The notes under the pieces were generated by a model. That model was not told the DNA's origin. It did no database searches and saw only the letters and a list, made by a program, of their open reading frames with translations. DNA of 64,000 nucleotides from Ravibacter sp037191015 (GTDB lineage Bacteria; Bacteroidota; Bacteroidia; Cytophagales; Spirosomataceae), in assembly GCA_037191015.1 (NCBI GenBank), contig JBBCKD010000027.1, positions 558,001 to 622,000 on the forward strand, written 5' to 3'. The position numbers and the translations under genes are program-made. Position 1 is the first letter of the stretch. Every line of letters begins with the position of its first letter. Positions 51,688 to 60,066 of this stretch are shown here, piece after piece.

Positions 51688-52242
51688 ATGGAAAAGCAGC
51701 TTCGCAGATCTAAAAAAGACTCGGTGCTCGGTGGAGTCGCCGGGGGACTGGCCAGATATTTCAATATAGATGTGGTCATTGTAAGGCTTCTGTTTGTTGT
51801 CTCGCTGTTTGTCAGCTTTGGCGTGTCGCTCTTTGCCTATATCGTACTGTGGGTAGCGCTGCCGGAAGAGCCTCATTACCATTTCGGCAATCCCGAAGCC
51901 GGAGCGGTCGAAACTTTACCGGCACCGGCCGAACCAGCCCCTGCAGGTTCAGGCTCTAACGGCGACAGGAATCTCAAAATCATCGCTATCGGCCTTATCG
52001 GGTTCGGAACCTATATGCTGCTCGACCAGTATATCGTGTGGTACAACCTGGGCAAGTTCTTCTGGCCGCTGGCGCTGATCGGTATTGGTGCATTCCTGCT
52101 GCTGAGAAAACGCGACCAGGATTATGAATCCCAAAACCCTGATTCCGGCCGCGAGGATACGGCTTCCCGCTTTGACGGAGGCGACCAGCCCCGGAATGAC
52201 CCGGACAAAGACGATACGGAGGGTACCTTTAAGGTCAACTGA
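51688..52242 (+). CDS. PspC-domain membrane protein
   Basis: A 184-residue protein. The ATG at 51688 is preferred to the GTG one codon earlier. The PspC domain (about 2-62) begins KQLRRSKKDSVLGGVAGGLARYF and contains one long hydrophobic helix. A Pro/Ala-rich linker leads to two more hydrophobic segments (about 93-108 and 115-135) like LiaI/LiaF membrane regions, ending in a charged tail. PspC proteins sense membrane stress. It is the first gene of a four-gene operon under a clear promoter. Confidence 0.88.
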   Translation: MEKQLRRSKKDSVLGGVAGGLARYFNIDVVIVRLLFVVSLFVSFGVSLFAYIVLWVALPEEPHYHFGNPEAGAVETLPAPAEPAPAGSGSNGDRNLKIIAIGLIGFGTYMLLDQYIVWYNLGKFFWPLALIGIGAFLLLRKRDQDYESQNPDSGREDTASRFDGGDQPRNDPDKDDTEGTFKVN

Positions 52243-52280
52243 AGTTAGGTTACAAATGTTTTAAACGCTCTTTTACTCCA

Positions 52281-52448
52281 ATGGATTACAAGGACATTTT
52301 CTGGGGAGTGCTCCTGATCGTAACAGGTGCATTCTTCGCGATCCGCGACCTGACCGATCTGGAGATCGGGAAGTACTTCTGGCCGGTAGTATTCATTACA
52401 GCCGGGTGTTTAATGCTCATAAAGAACAACTTCCGTATTCACAAATAA
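52281..52448 (+). CDS. Small two-helix membrane protein (LiaI/LiaF-TM-like, 55 residues)
   Basis: A short gene with a clear start (MDYKDIFWGVLL) and stop, encoding two hydrophobic segments (about 8-20 and 34-47) joined by RDLTDLEIGKYFWP. The pattern FWGVLLI-x-x-G and KYFWPVVFI-x-x-G matches the second membrane module of the PspC protein upstream (KFFWPLALIGIGAFLLL) and of LiaF-type proteins. It lies 38 bases after the PspC gene and 16 bases before the LiaF-like gene, in the same operon. It probably is a small partner of these sensors. Confidence 0.8.
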   Translation: MDYKDIFWGVLLIVTGAFFAIRDLTDLEIGKYFWPVVFITAGCLMLIKNNFRIHK

Positions 52449-52464
52449 CCGGGAAGAAATAATC

Positions 52465-53448
52465 ATGAGAAATTCAGGCAATATTGTTTTAGGGGGAGTG
52501 CTGCTGGCCGTCGGAGCCCTGTGGCTGCTGAAGAGCCTCGATTTGTACACTTTTTACTGGTCCGACATCTTCGGCCTCTGGTATTGGTTCCTGATCGCAG
52601 CCGGGGTCCTCCTGCTGATTTCCGGCTTTACCCGCAACAGGTTGGCTTCCAGTCTGTCGGGGATCTTCATTACGCTTGCCATCGTTGGCGGGGTGACGAA
52701 AGGAGCCCACCAGGAATTCCGGGCGCTGACTCCTTTTGAATGGAATCCCCGCAAATGGAAAGAAGACAAAAATCATGAAAAGCGGGAGAACCGCAGGAGA
52801 AACAGGTCAGGCGAAACGGTAAAAGGAGACTTCGGCTACGATATGCAACCCGGCTTAACGAGCTCGAAACTTAACTTTTCGGGTGGAGCCGGTGTGTTTA
52901 CCATTGAAGAAAGTACAGACAGGCTGTTTGAAGCCCATACTTCCTCGTCGCTTATCAATTATGTATCCAACATCAGGCACAACAAAGCGGACAATTTTGC
53001 GACTGTCGACTTCAGAATGGAGGATGCAGACCTGAACCTGGACGATAATAATGGCGATAATACCGTCAATATACAGCTCAATGATTCGGTAACCTGGGAT
53101 GTAAGCCTTAAATTCGGGGCCGGGGAAGGTAAATTTGACCTGAGCAAATGCGTGGTTGAAAAACTGCAAATGAATACCGGGGCTGCTGACGTAAAGCTGA
53201 AGCTGGGAAACAGATCGCCCCGGTCGGAAGTCAATATCAACGCAGGTGTAGCTTCCGTAGAGGTGCAGGTACCCAAAAATGCCGCTGTAGAAATCGTCGC
53301 GACCGGGGCGCTTAACGCGACGGAATTTCCCGGGTTTGACAAAATTGAAAAAAACAGGTACCGGTCGCCGGGCTATAACGAGTCACAAAGCCGGATTACG
53401 ATCAGCTATAAAGGCGGGTTGTCCAGCCTGAAAATCGAACAGTATTAA
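52465..53448 (+). CDS. LiaF-like membrane protein with DUF4097/toast-rack-type domain
   Basis: A 327-residue protein. Two or three hydrophobic segments (about 7-20, 33-47, 53-75) form the LiaI/LiaF membrane module, with the WSDIFGLWYWFLIAAGVLLL pattern. A basic linker (about 97-120, rich in Lys/Arg/Glu) is followed by a beta-repeat domain (about 130-325) with repeats such as KLNFSGGAGVFTIEES and LQMNTGAADVKLKLGN. In Firmicutes LiaF inhibits the LiaRS cell-envelope stress system; here no LiaRS is adjacent. It is the third gene of the PspC operon. Confidence 0.83.
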   Translation: MRNSGNIVLGGVLLAVGALWLLKSLDLYTFYWSDIFGLWYWFLIAAGVLLLISGFTRNRLASSLSGIFITLAIVGGVTKGAHQEFRALTPFEWNPRKWKEDKNHEKRENRRRNRSGETVKGDFGYDMQPGLTSSKLNFSGGAGVFTIEESTDRLFEAHTSSSLINYVSNIRHNKADNFATVDFRMEDADLNLDDNNGDNTVNIQLNDSVTWDVSLKFGAGEGKFDLSKCVVEKLQMNTGAADVKLKLGNRSPRSEVNINAGVASVEVQVPKNAAVEIVATGALNATEFPGFDKIEKNRYRSPGYNESQSRITISYKGGLSSLKIEQY

Positions 53449-53452
53449 AAAA

Positions 53453-54004
53453 ATGCCAAAGCTCACAGCTGAAATTAAAAAACAAATCAAAGGGCTATCC
53501 AGAGCCGATCTGGAACAAATAGCTTTGAAATGTGCCGGCCGTGACAAATACTGGTATGAATACATTTACGTCCATTTCCTGAATCCTGAATATGGCGAGC
53601 TGGACCTTTTCGAGGATTATAAGCTCGAGCTCGATAAGCTAAGCCAGAAATCCTTTCCGGGACGGCGCGAATCCATGCGCCTTACCCGGCTGTTGAAGGC
53701 CTCCAACACGCTTATCAGGCAGTTTCACAGGATCGTCAAAAAAAACCACCTGGAGGTAGAGCTGTACCTGCATGCGCTGGACATCCATTTTGAAATTTCT
53801 CCAAGTCACCTGGGAGGACATTACCAGGTGTATGATAATAACATTGCCCGGACGGTCAAAAAAGTGATCGCACTGATCCGGGAAAAGCTGCACGACGACT
53901 ACCTGCTGGAATACGGTGGGAAAATCAACGGCTACCTGCTTACCCTTCACCGCCTGGCTCCTTTTAACCCGATCGTGAGAGAGCTGCCGCGGCAAATAAA
54001 ATAG
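53453..54004 (+). CDS. DUF6155-like cytoplasmic protein
   Basis: A 183-residue soluble, helical, charged protein of unknown function. It begins LTAEIKKQIKGLSRADLEQIA, and contains KDKYWYEYIYVHF-like and LHALDIHFEISPSHL segments. The resemblance to DUF6155 is from memory of the family and is not certain. It begins four bases after the LiaF-like gene, so it belongs to the same operon and might be its cytoplasmic effector. Confidence 0.65.
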   Translation: MPKLTAEIKKQIKGLSRADLEQIALKCAGRDKYWYEYIYVHFLNPEYGELDLFEDYKLELDKLSQKSFPGRRESMRLTRLLKASNTLIRQFHRIVKKNHLEVELYLHALDIHFEISPSHLGGHYQVYDNNIARTVKKVIALIREKLHDDYLLEYGGKINGYLLTLHRLAPFNPIVRELPRQIK

Positions 54005-54009
54005 GCTAG

Positions 54010-54213
54010 TCACTTTCCGCCTTTAATTCTCTTCGGATACCGGCCACGTAGCCTGGCGTTACTTCTGAACTTTACGGATAAAATACCGGGATCTTGTCCA
54101 TCCGGCTCAGGTGCTTGTAGGAGAAATAACCAGCGGTTCCCCGGAATGGGAAGAAGATATTCCTGACAGGCTTCATGGATAAAAGCCGAATCTTCATGAT
54201 CTTTGCAGCTCAC
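54010..54213 (-). CDS. Doubtful small ORF, 67 codons
   Basis: A GTG-started frame whose middle part, CQEYLLPIPGNRWLFLLQAPE, reads like real protein. There is a stop just upstream in frame and no ATG. It lies in an otherwise empty gap, convergent with the DUF6155-like gene. It could be a small gene, a remnant, or chance; I give it little weight. Confidence 0.25.
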   Translation of the reverse strand: MSCKDHEDSAFIHEACQEYLLPIPGNRWLFLLQAPEPDGQDPGILSVKFRSNARLRGRYPKRIKGGK

Positions 54214-54248
54214 ACTGTTACTGGTTTTCTACCTAACACAGCGACCGG

Positions 54249-54431
54249 ATGAATTTTGAAGAATATCTTGTCAGTAAAAAAATAGACGGCGACGAATTCC
54301 GTCGCCTGCAGCCCGGCCGGTATCTCGAATGGCAGGATTTGTTCTCCCAGACGCACCCGGAAAGCTTTACCATGCTGAAAAAATTCCTCATCAACGACAT
54401 CAGGCGGCTTTACCGGCTGAGGGAGGAATAG
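54249..54431 (+). CDS. Conserved small protein, 60 residues
   Basis: A short soluble protein beginning MNFEEYLVSKKID and ending IRRLYRLREE. It is highly charged and helical, with the segment GRYLEWQDLFSQTHPESF in the middle. Proteins of this kind are widespread and uncharacterised in Bacteroidota. Its clear ATG, clean composition and lack of a better frame support it as a real gene. It is convergent with the AddB-like gene, with a tandem repeat between them. Confidence 0.72.
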   Translation: MNFEEYLVSKKIDGDEFRRLQPGRYLEWQDLFSQTHPESFTMLKKFLINDIRRLYRLREE

Positions 54432-54437
54432 GTGGTA

Positions 54438-54522
54438 GTTGAAAATTGAAAGTTGAAAATTGAAAGTTGAAAATTGAAAGTTGAAAATTTCAACTCTCAA
54501 CTTTCAACTTTCAACTTTCAAC
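54438..54522. repeat. 14-bp tandem repeat with opposing inverted copies
   Basis: GTTGAAAATTGAAA occurs three times without a break (54438-54451, 54452-54465, 54466-54479), followed by a partial fourth copy (to 54490). The next stretch (54491-54522) is made of CAACTTT words in the opposite sense, so the two halves can fold into a long AT-rich hairpin. It lies between convergent genes and may act as a two-way terminator; slippage makes such arrays variable between strains. Confidence 0.85.
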
Positions 54523-54525
54523 TAA

Positions 54526-57396
54526 TCAAATCACAAACTCCTTCCTTTCCAGCGGCATGGAAGGCTCGAGCAAACGCGCTATTATGATGCCCAGGATACG
54601 CTCCGTTTCTTTCATATATTCATACGGATCGCCCGTTTCGGTCAGCGGCAGGGGATTTTCGGTTACCTTGCCCGGCGACCTGAGGGAATAAAAGCCGGAT
54701 TTTACCCTGTGCTCCTCCAGCCTGAAGACACGGTCTCCTAAGCGCCAGCCCCCCGGCTTGCTCATTTCCCGGTAAACCAGGTACTGGTACAGCCAAAGCT
54801 GACGGACGTAGTTCATTTTATAGTCCGGATCTTCTGTCAGGAATTTCTCTGTATCTTTTCTCAGGCTTGCCTCGCTTCTTACATCCACACTGCCCGTTTT
54901 ATAGTCCATCACGTACAAGGTCCCATCTTCGGCAATCTCCACGCGGTCTATCTTTCCCCCGAGTCTGACCTGCAACACCTCCCCTTCAAAATCGACGTCA
55001 AAGCAGGCAGACAGGTTCTGCTCCGTCGCTACCGGCCAGCGGTGACCGGCTTTCAGATGCTGCTCTTTCATAAATTCCATAAATTGCTGGGCTCCGACTT
55101 TGTAATAGAGGCTGTTCAGCCCGGTTTCCGTTTCGTACCCGCCCAGCTTCCGGAATTGTTCCGAAAGCACCGATTCGATATCGTTTGCCGAAGGCTCGCG
55201 ATGCTGCAGGAAAAACGTAAGGTCCAGTATTTCAAAAGCATTGTGCAGCCAGGACCCCAGCTTATCCATTCCCAGCGTCTCTTCGGTTTCCTTCTCTTCC
55301 TCAAGACGAAGCACATGCTTCAGGTAAAAATCGAAAGGACTGTTCAACAGGGTATGAATATGCGTTGGATACAATCCACGACCGGTGAGATAGCCGGTTA
55401 TCTGCGATTTTACAAGCCCATCCTTTGCAAGCTCCAGCCTCGCCGCCGGCTGCTGCGTGCTCACAGCCCATTCAACCGACCTGCTTACTATTTTTACTTT
55501 TGGGTTATACGCGGGCCACTCATCCTCGAGCTGCAGCAGGAACCTGCTTTTTTCTCCCCCTCCCATTGCATCGCCTGTATTGACATAAAGCAGGTGAACC
55601 TCTTCGGCACGCTGCAGCAACCGGTAAAAATAATACGCAGACAGCGCCTCCTGGTGCTCATGGGTAGGCAGGCCCGCTTCCCGCGCAATATCAAAAGGGA
55701 TCAGCGAATTCTGTCGCTTGGGAGATGGCAATATCCCTTCGTTGACAGAGAGCACGATCACTCTTTCAAAATCCAGCGCCCTGGTTTCCAGCAAACCGAT
55801 GATTTGAAGATCGCTTACCGGCTCCCCGCTGAAGGGGATCTTGTTCTGATTGATCAGCTCGAACAAAAGCTGCCGCGTCGTCTGGATATTCAGGTCTTTT
55901 TTCCGTCCCTGCAGCGTATGTTCAAATTTCCCTAAAAGTGTATAAAACAAGTACAGGTATTCCTGTTCCGCCGGGCTTTCATAATGAAGGTAAACTTTTC
56001 GCAGCAGATCTATCAGCTCATAGAACGAGCTGATGACTGCGTCGCTGTCGTCTTCCCACGGAGTAAACAGGCACTTCATAAGGGGATCGCCGTTCGACGG
56101 ATCGCCGCCCGACGGACCGCCGTCCGAAACATTTAAAAGCTGGGCCCGGGAGAGATAAACCTGGTTCCTGCTTCTTATTTCCGATACCAGCGCTTCGACA
56201 AAATCCCGTCCCTGCTCTTCCTTCACGATTTTCCCGTACTGTCTCAGGAAAGGATGGCTCAGCACTTTTACCACGAAACGGTAATTGTACTTCAGCGCTT
56301 TGCCTTTTTGCGAAGATATATGCTGCTGTAGCTCGAATATCGCATCTGCAAGCGTGTATATCATGGAATTCCTGAGCGGCAGCCCCATTGTAACGTTTAC
56401 ATCCGAAACCGAATCGTCGAGCGCATAAAGCATAGGGGTCAGCAGGGTCTCGTCTGCCAGCACGATGGCCGTCAGGCCCGGGTTGCCGCCGCGTTCCCTG
56501 ATCTCCCTGTAGATCCTGCCGGCCACCCTCGTTTGAAGCGTGGCATTGGGCACCCCATATACATGAATGGTTTTTTCCGAGTCAAGCAGCTCGCGGCCCA
56601 TCCAGTTCCATTCCGGTCCGAATATGCTTCTTTCCCTCATCCGCCTCATGTACCTTCCTGCTTCCAGGTAGGTGTTGGCGGTCATATAGTAAGCGTCGGA
56701 ATCCCATAAGACAGCGCCTCCTCCGGCCAGGCAGCGCTGTACGATTTTCATTTCCGAGGCAGTAAAGGCGTTAAAGCCGGCAAAATAAAAGGTCCTGTCG
56801 CCCGGTGTATCGAACAGCTCCGGATGCTCGGCCAGGCGGCGGTATGTCATGCCGGGATAAGCGAGCCCCATCTCCTGCAGCTTCGAGCGAAAAACCCCGT
56901 AGACTTTCCGGATATTCGCAAAAAGCGAAAAAAACTGCTTGGTTCCCGCGGCGCTGCCGCCCCGTTCGACAGAAGGCCCGTCGCGCGGCGAACCATCCAT
57001 ATTCCAGCGTTCGAGCGCTTTTGCTTCCGTCAGGTAGTCAAACAGGTAATCGGGCTTGATCAATGCCATGTCCAGCCGGTCGAAATCGGAGAGCAATACC
57101 GTTCCCCATCCCATAAACCGGTTGAAATCGACTGTCGCATCAACTTCCCGGAATGCTTCGAAAAGCGTAAAGATCAGGTTGACAGGATCGGTAACGGAAA
57201 GTCCCGAAGCCTCCGTTACAAAGTCCTCAATCGACGTTATCTGCGGGCTTATAAGGGGTTTATCAATGACTTTCCCCAGCTCTCTTTTCAAAAAGAAAAC
57301 CGATCTTCTCGTAGGTACGATGATGTGAACGCCGGGCAGCCCCTCGCCGTGACGGTCCAGCAGAAAGGTTGCTACCTGGTTAAGAAAAGGCACCAT
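54526..57396 (-). CDS. AddB-like PD-(D/E)XK nuclease/inactivated helicase
   Basis: A 956-residue protein. The N-terminus carries VHIIVPTRRSVFFLKREL, a helicase-like segment with no canonical Walker A GKT. The C-terminal nuclease has GGKIDRVEI and VMDYKTG, the PD-(D/E)XK signature with GxxDRV and DYKTG residues, at about 838-868. This organisation resembles AddB of the AddAB double-strand-break repair complex. The cysteines that bind an iron-sulphur cluster in canonical AddB are not evident. No addA is adjacent. It follows miaE by 47 bases on the same strand. Confidence 0.85.
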   Translation of the reverse strand: MVPFLNQVATFLLDRHGEGLPGVHIIVPTRRSVFFLKRELGKVIDKPLISPQITSIEDFVTEASGLSVTDPVNLIFTLFEAFREVDATVDFNRFMGWGTVLLSDFDRLDMALIKPDYLFDYLTEAKALERWNMDGSPRDGPSVERGGSAAGTKQFFSLFANIRKVYGVFRSKLQEMGLAYPGMTYRRLAEHPELFDTPGDRTFYFAGFNAFTASEMKIVQRCLAGGGAVLWDSDAYYMTANTYLEAGRYMRRMRERSIFGPEWNWMGRELLDSEKTIHVYGVPNATLQTRVAGRIYREIRERGGNPGLTAIVLADETLLTPMLYALDDSVSDVNVTMGLPLRNSMIYTLADAIFELQQHISSQKGKALKYNYRFVVKVLSHPFLRQYGKIVKEEQGRDFVEALVSEIRSRNQVYLSRAQLLNVSDGGPSGGDPSNGDPLMKCLFTPWEDDSDAVISSFYELIDLLRKVYLHYESPAEQEYLYLFYTLLGKFEHTLQGRKKDLNIQTTRQLLFELINQNKIPFSGEPVSDLQIIGLLETRALDFERVIVLSVNEGILPSPKRQNSLIPFDIAREAGLPTHEHQEALSAYYFYRLLQRAEEVHLLYVNTGDAMGGGEKSRFLLQLEDEWPAYNPKVKIVSRSVEWAVSTQQPAARLELAKDGLVKSQITGYLTGRGLYPTHIHTLLNSPFDFYLKHVLRLEEEKETEETLGMDKLGSWLHNAFEILDLTFFLQHREPSANDIESVLSEQFRKLGGYETETGLNSLYYKVGAQQFMEFMKEQHLKAGHRWPVATEQNLSACFDVDFEGEVLQVRLGGKIDRVEIAEDGTLYVMDYKTGSVDVRSEASLRKDTEKFLTEDPDYKMNYVRQLWLYQYLVYREMSKPGGWRLGDRVFRLEEHRVKSGFYSLRSPGKVTENPLPLTETGDPYEYMKETERILGIIIARLLEPSMPLERKEFVI

Positions 57397-57443
57397 TTCT
57401 GTTATGTATATTAGAAATCACCTCAAACATTTTGACATGATCC

Positions 57444-58037
57444 TCAGTGCATCCGGTCACCTCTGACTTCCAGGCCCGCGATTACTTCGGCTTCCGCAGC
57501 CAGTATCTCTTTCCAGCGAGTCCTGACCCTTTCGGCAGGGAGATATTCCTCCGCCAGCTCTATGAAGGTCCGGTAATGCCCGGCCTCGGAGATCATCAGC
57601 TCCCGGTAAAACTTCCGCAGGCTCTCATCGGCGATATGCTCTGACAAGAGCTTGAAACGTTCGCAGCTTCGGGCCTCGATCAGGGCGCAGAACAGCAGCC
57701 TGTCGAGGAAAACCGAGTTATCGTCCCCTTTCTGGACGAGCACCTTCTTCACGCCTTGCACATAAAAATCGCGCCTCTGGTTGCCCAGCCGGATTCCGCG
57801 TTTTTTCAACTCTTTGAGAACACGCTGAAAATGACCCCATTCTTCCGCCACGATCGGCGTAAGCACTTCTACAAGCTTTGCCTTTTGAGAATAATGGACA
57901 ATGAGCGATATGCACGAGCTTGCCGCCTTCTGCTCGCACCAGGCATGATCTACCAGGATATCCCTGATATGGATCTGTGCAATGTTAACCCATCTGGGGT
58001 CGGTAGGAAGCTCAAGGCCCAGGGTAGTGAGAGTCAT
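57444..58037 (-). CDS. miaE: tRNA-(ms2io6A37) hydroxylase, MiaE family
   Basis: A 197-residue ferritin-like diiron protein. The iron ligands appear in the pattern EEWGHFQRVL, IEARSCERF and SEAGHYRTF (E, ExxH, E, ExxH). MiaE adds a hydroxyl group to the isopentenyl modification of tRNA position 37. Position in a probable operon between the putative porin upstream (25 bases) and the AddB-like gene downstream suggests co-transcription but not a shared function. Confidence 0.9.
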   Translation of the reverse strand: MTLTTLGLELPTDPRWVNIAQIHIRDILVDHAWCEQKAASSCISLIVHYSQKAKLVEVLTPIVAEEWGHFQRVLKELKKRGIRLGNQRRDFYVQGVKKVLVQKGDDNSVFLDRLLFCALIEARSCERFKLLSEHIADESLRKFYRELMISEAGHYRTFIELAEEYLPAERVRTRWKEILAAEAEVIAGLEVRGDRMH

Positions 58038-58062
58038 ATCTTGCCGGAATGATGAATCATAG

Positions 58063-60030
58063 CTAGTCGAAAAGCGGCCACCTGACGCCGAAAGAGAAAG
58101 CCGGCTGAAGCCCCAGGTACCCGGGCGTGAGAAAATAGCCTTCTCCGTTGGACAACCAGCGATGGTTGAGATGGGAATATTTAAGCAGCAGCAATACCCG
58201 CTTGATCCTCAGGTTGGCAAAAGCGTCCACCACCGGGTAATTTCCCACTGCAAGCTTATTCTGGATGTGAAACTGCTGCGTCACAGGCATATAGGCATCG
58301 GCATAGTAGCTGCTCGTATAATTCCCAGCCAGTCCCAGTTGTATGTTCAGTTCCTTTGCATAGGTAAATTCGAAGCTTACCTCGCCGCTCAGGAACAGCC
58401 TAGGGATACGGATAATCCGGTTGTCGAAGCCCTCGTTGTAATAGGCCAGCGTTCTGAACCTCCACCGCCTGAGCTTAATTTCCGTATCCAGCCCTATTCT
58501 CATCAGCGAAAAAGTGCCGTCGTGCTGCGCAGGTCTTGCATCTTCATCGTAATAAAGGTAGTTGATGAGCTGGTGCCATTGGAAATCAGGAGTCAGCGAC
58601 ACTTTCCCCGTTTTCACAGGCAAAGCCCCGGTAAAGCTTACGACTTTGGACAGCTTCAGGTCATCATCCGTATTATTCCAGTAGAGATAGCTGTTTTTGT
58701 ACATCATCATCAGCAGGTCGGGCGATGTGAGAGCTGTCTGGAAGCCCATCCTGGCCCAGGGAATATCGAGTTGTCCTTTCAAAATCAGGTCCCGCCCCAG
58801 CACGTGCTCCATCTGCGAAGTGAGCCTCCATGTCGTATCTTTCATGCGGTATTGCATCCAGACCCCCAGAACAGGCTCGAACCGCTGCAGCCGGTACTCC
58901 TCTGAAGTAGAATCGGTCAGGTAGCGGTTGCCGTTCATGCTTTGCGCCCGCGTCTGGAAATAAGCCCTGTAGTTATACCCGGCGAGTTCCCCCTTGATCC
59001 CGACCTTATTGTCTGCCAGGAAATGCCTGGTCTTCTGGTCGATGGGGAGGATCGAAGTGGAAGCGGGTGTATAAACCCCGTTATCAAGACCGGTTTGAGG
59101 CTCTTTATCATTATACCGGTTATAGTTACCTTCTATCTCCAGCTGATGGAAGAGCTGGAAACCTCCCAGCAGCCTGTATTGCTGGTAGACCCGGAAATCG
59201 GTCCTTCTATGCCATGACTTCGCCCCGACAGACAGGCTGGCCGGCCCGTGGTAGTCATCCCTGCTGATCCGGTAGTCGGTGGTGTCGGCGAGTATTACGC
59301 CGCCCTGCTCCATTACGCTATGGTTTAATGTCCGCAGGTGTGAAAGCAACAGGTACTTCTTGTTTTTTGAAAAATAATTACCGTGCAGCAGTATCGACCA
59401 GTTCCTTGCAAGGGCGGCCTGCTTTCCTCTCGACGCATACGATCCGTACTGGCGCTGGGACGAGAATCGCTGCAGACGAACGCCGAAATTGACACGCGGG
59501 TTGACATTCTGGGTAAAACCGAATTTCAATATTTCCCGGTTTAACCCGCCCTGGGTGTAGTACATATCGGTATACGGCGACTTGGTATCGTAATACTTTA
59601 CATCCTCCGCCTTAAACGCGTAGGCATCGTAGGCACGAAAACCCAGCTGTCTGCCCACCTGAGACCTTGGCGTAAAAAACATCGGGCGCGATGCCGTCCC
59701 CAGGTTCCCCAGGTCTACCAGCGTGTTCCATTCATGGTCTACAAATGTCCACCTGTGAAAGTTGTTCAGGGAAGTATCCACATGATACCTGGTAGAATCG
59801 AGATTGTTCAGGATGTCTTCCTCGTAAAAAAAGGAAGTAGTGGTCGGGCCGTACACATTTTTCGTACTGTCGTCAATAACAGCTGCTCCGCCGGCCCCGC
59901 CGCCACCCCCTCCTGTCGGAATCCTGATATTCCCGGGCATTTTTTGTGCAGATAAAGGCGATACCAGAACGATCAGACCTATCAGAAGAAGTACACAGTA
60001 ACTATATTTGCAGATCGTCGGCCAATTCAT
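58063..60030 (-). CDS. Putative porin (Porin_10 family)
   Basis: A 655-residue outer-membrane protein. The signal peptide ends PLSAQ (about residue 29). A short Gly-rich segment is followed by TSFFYEEDILNNLDSTRYHVDT and then long amphipathic strand sequence characteristic of the Bacteroidota 'putative porin' family, ending SFGVRWPLF with terminal aromatic residues. It probably forms a barrel for nutrient passage. A minus-strand -7 box TATATTTG (60058-60051) sits 21 bases before its start. It heads the transcript with miaE and the AddB-like gene. Confidence 0.85.
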   Translation of the reverse strand: MNWPTICKYSYCVLLLIGLIVLVSPLSAQKMPGNIRIPTGGGGGGAGGAAVIDDSTKNVYGPTTTSFFYEEDILNNLDSTRYHVDTSLNNFHRWTFVDHEWNTLVDLGNLGTASRPMFFTPRSQVGRQLGFRAYDAYAFKAEDVKYYDTKSPYTDMYYTQGGLNREILKFGFTQNVNPRVNFGVRLQRFSSQRQYGSYASRGKQAALARNWSILLHGNYFSKNKKYLLLSHLRTLNHSVMEQGGVILADTTDYRISRDDYHGPASLSVGAKSWHRRTDFRVYQQYRLLGGFQLFHQLEIEGNYNRYNDKEPQTGLDNGVYTPASTSILPIDQKTRHFLADNKVGIKGELAGYNYRAYFQTRAQSMNGNRYLTDSTSEEYRLQRFEPVLGVWMQYRMKDTTWRLTSQMEHVLGRDLILKGQLDIPWARMGFQTALTSPDLLMMMYKNSYLYWNNTDDDLKLSKVVSFTGALPVKTGKVSLTPDFQWHQLINYLYYDEDARPAQHDGTFSLMRIGLDTEIKLRRWRFRTLAYYNEGFDNRIIRIPRLFLSGEVSFEFTYAKELNIQLGLAGNYTSSYYADAYMPVTQQFHIQNKLAVGNYPVVDAFANLRIKRVLLLLKYSHLNHRWLSNGEGYFLTPGYLGLQPAFSFGVRWPLFD

Positions 60031-60058
60031 TTCCTACCCGTTAGGTGGGGCAAATATA
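60003..60058. promoter_or_regulatory. Candidate divergent -7 boxes for hemL and the porin gene
   Basis: TATATTTG occurs on the plus strand at 60003-60010 and on the minus strand at 60058-60051. The plus box is about 56 bases before hemL (inside the porin's first codons) and the minus box about 21 bases before the porin. Neither has a convincing -33 TTTG at the usual distance. Confidence 0.4.
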
Positions 60059-60066
60059 AATAAGAA

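Noticed and set aside
54210..54500. 96-codon minus-strand frame starting in the tandem repeat
   Set aside because: Its first part only translates the 14-bp repeat (FNFQFSTFNFQ type) and it opposes a better small gene at 54249-54431.
54438..54522. CRISPR array
   Set aside because: Repeats are contiguous 14-mers with no spacers and no cas genes nearby.
55042..55935. 297-codon open frame on the plus strand
   Set aside because: Antisense to the AddB-like gene; no signal, domain or start-site support.
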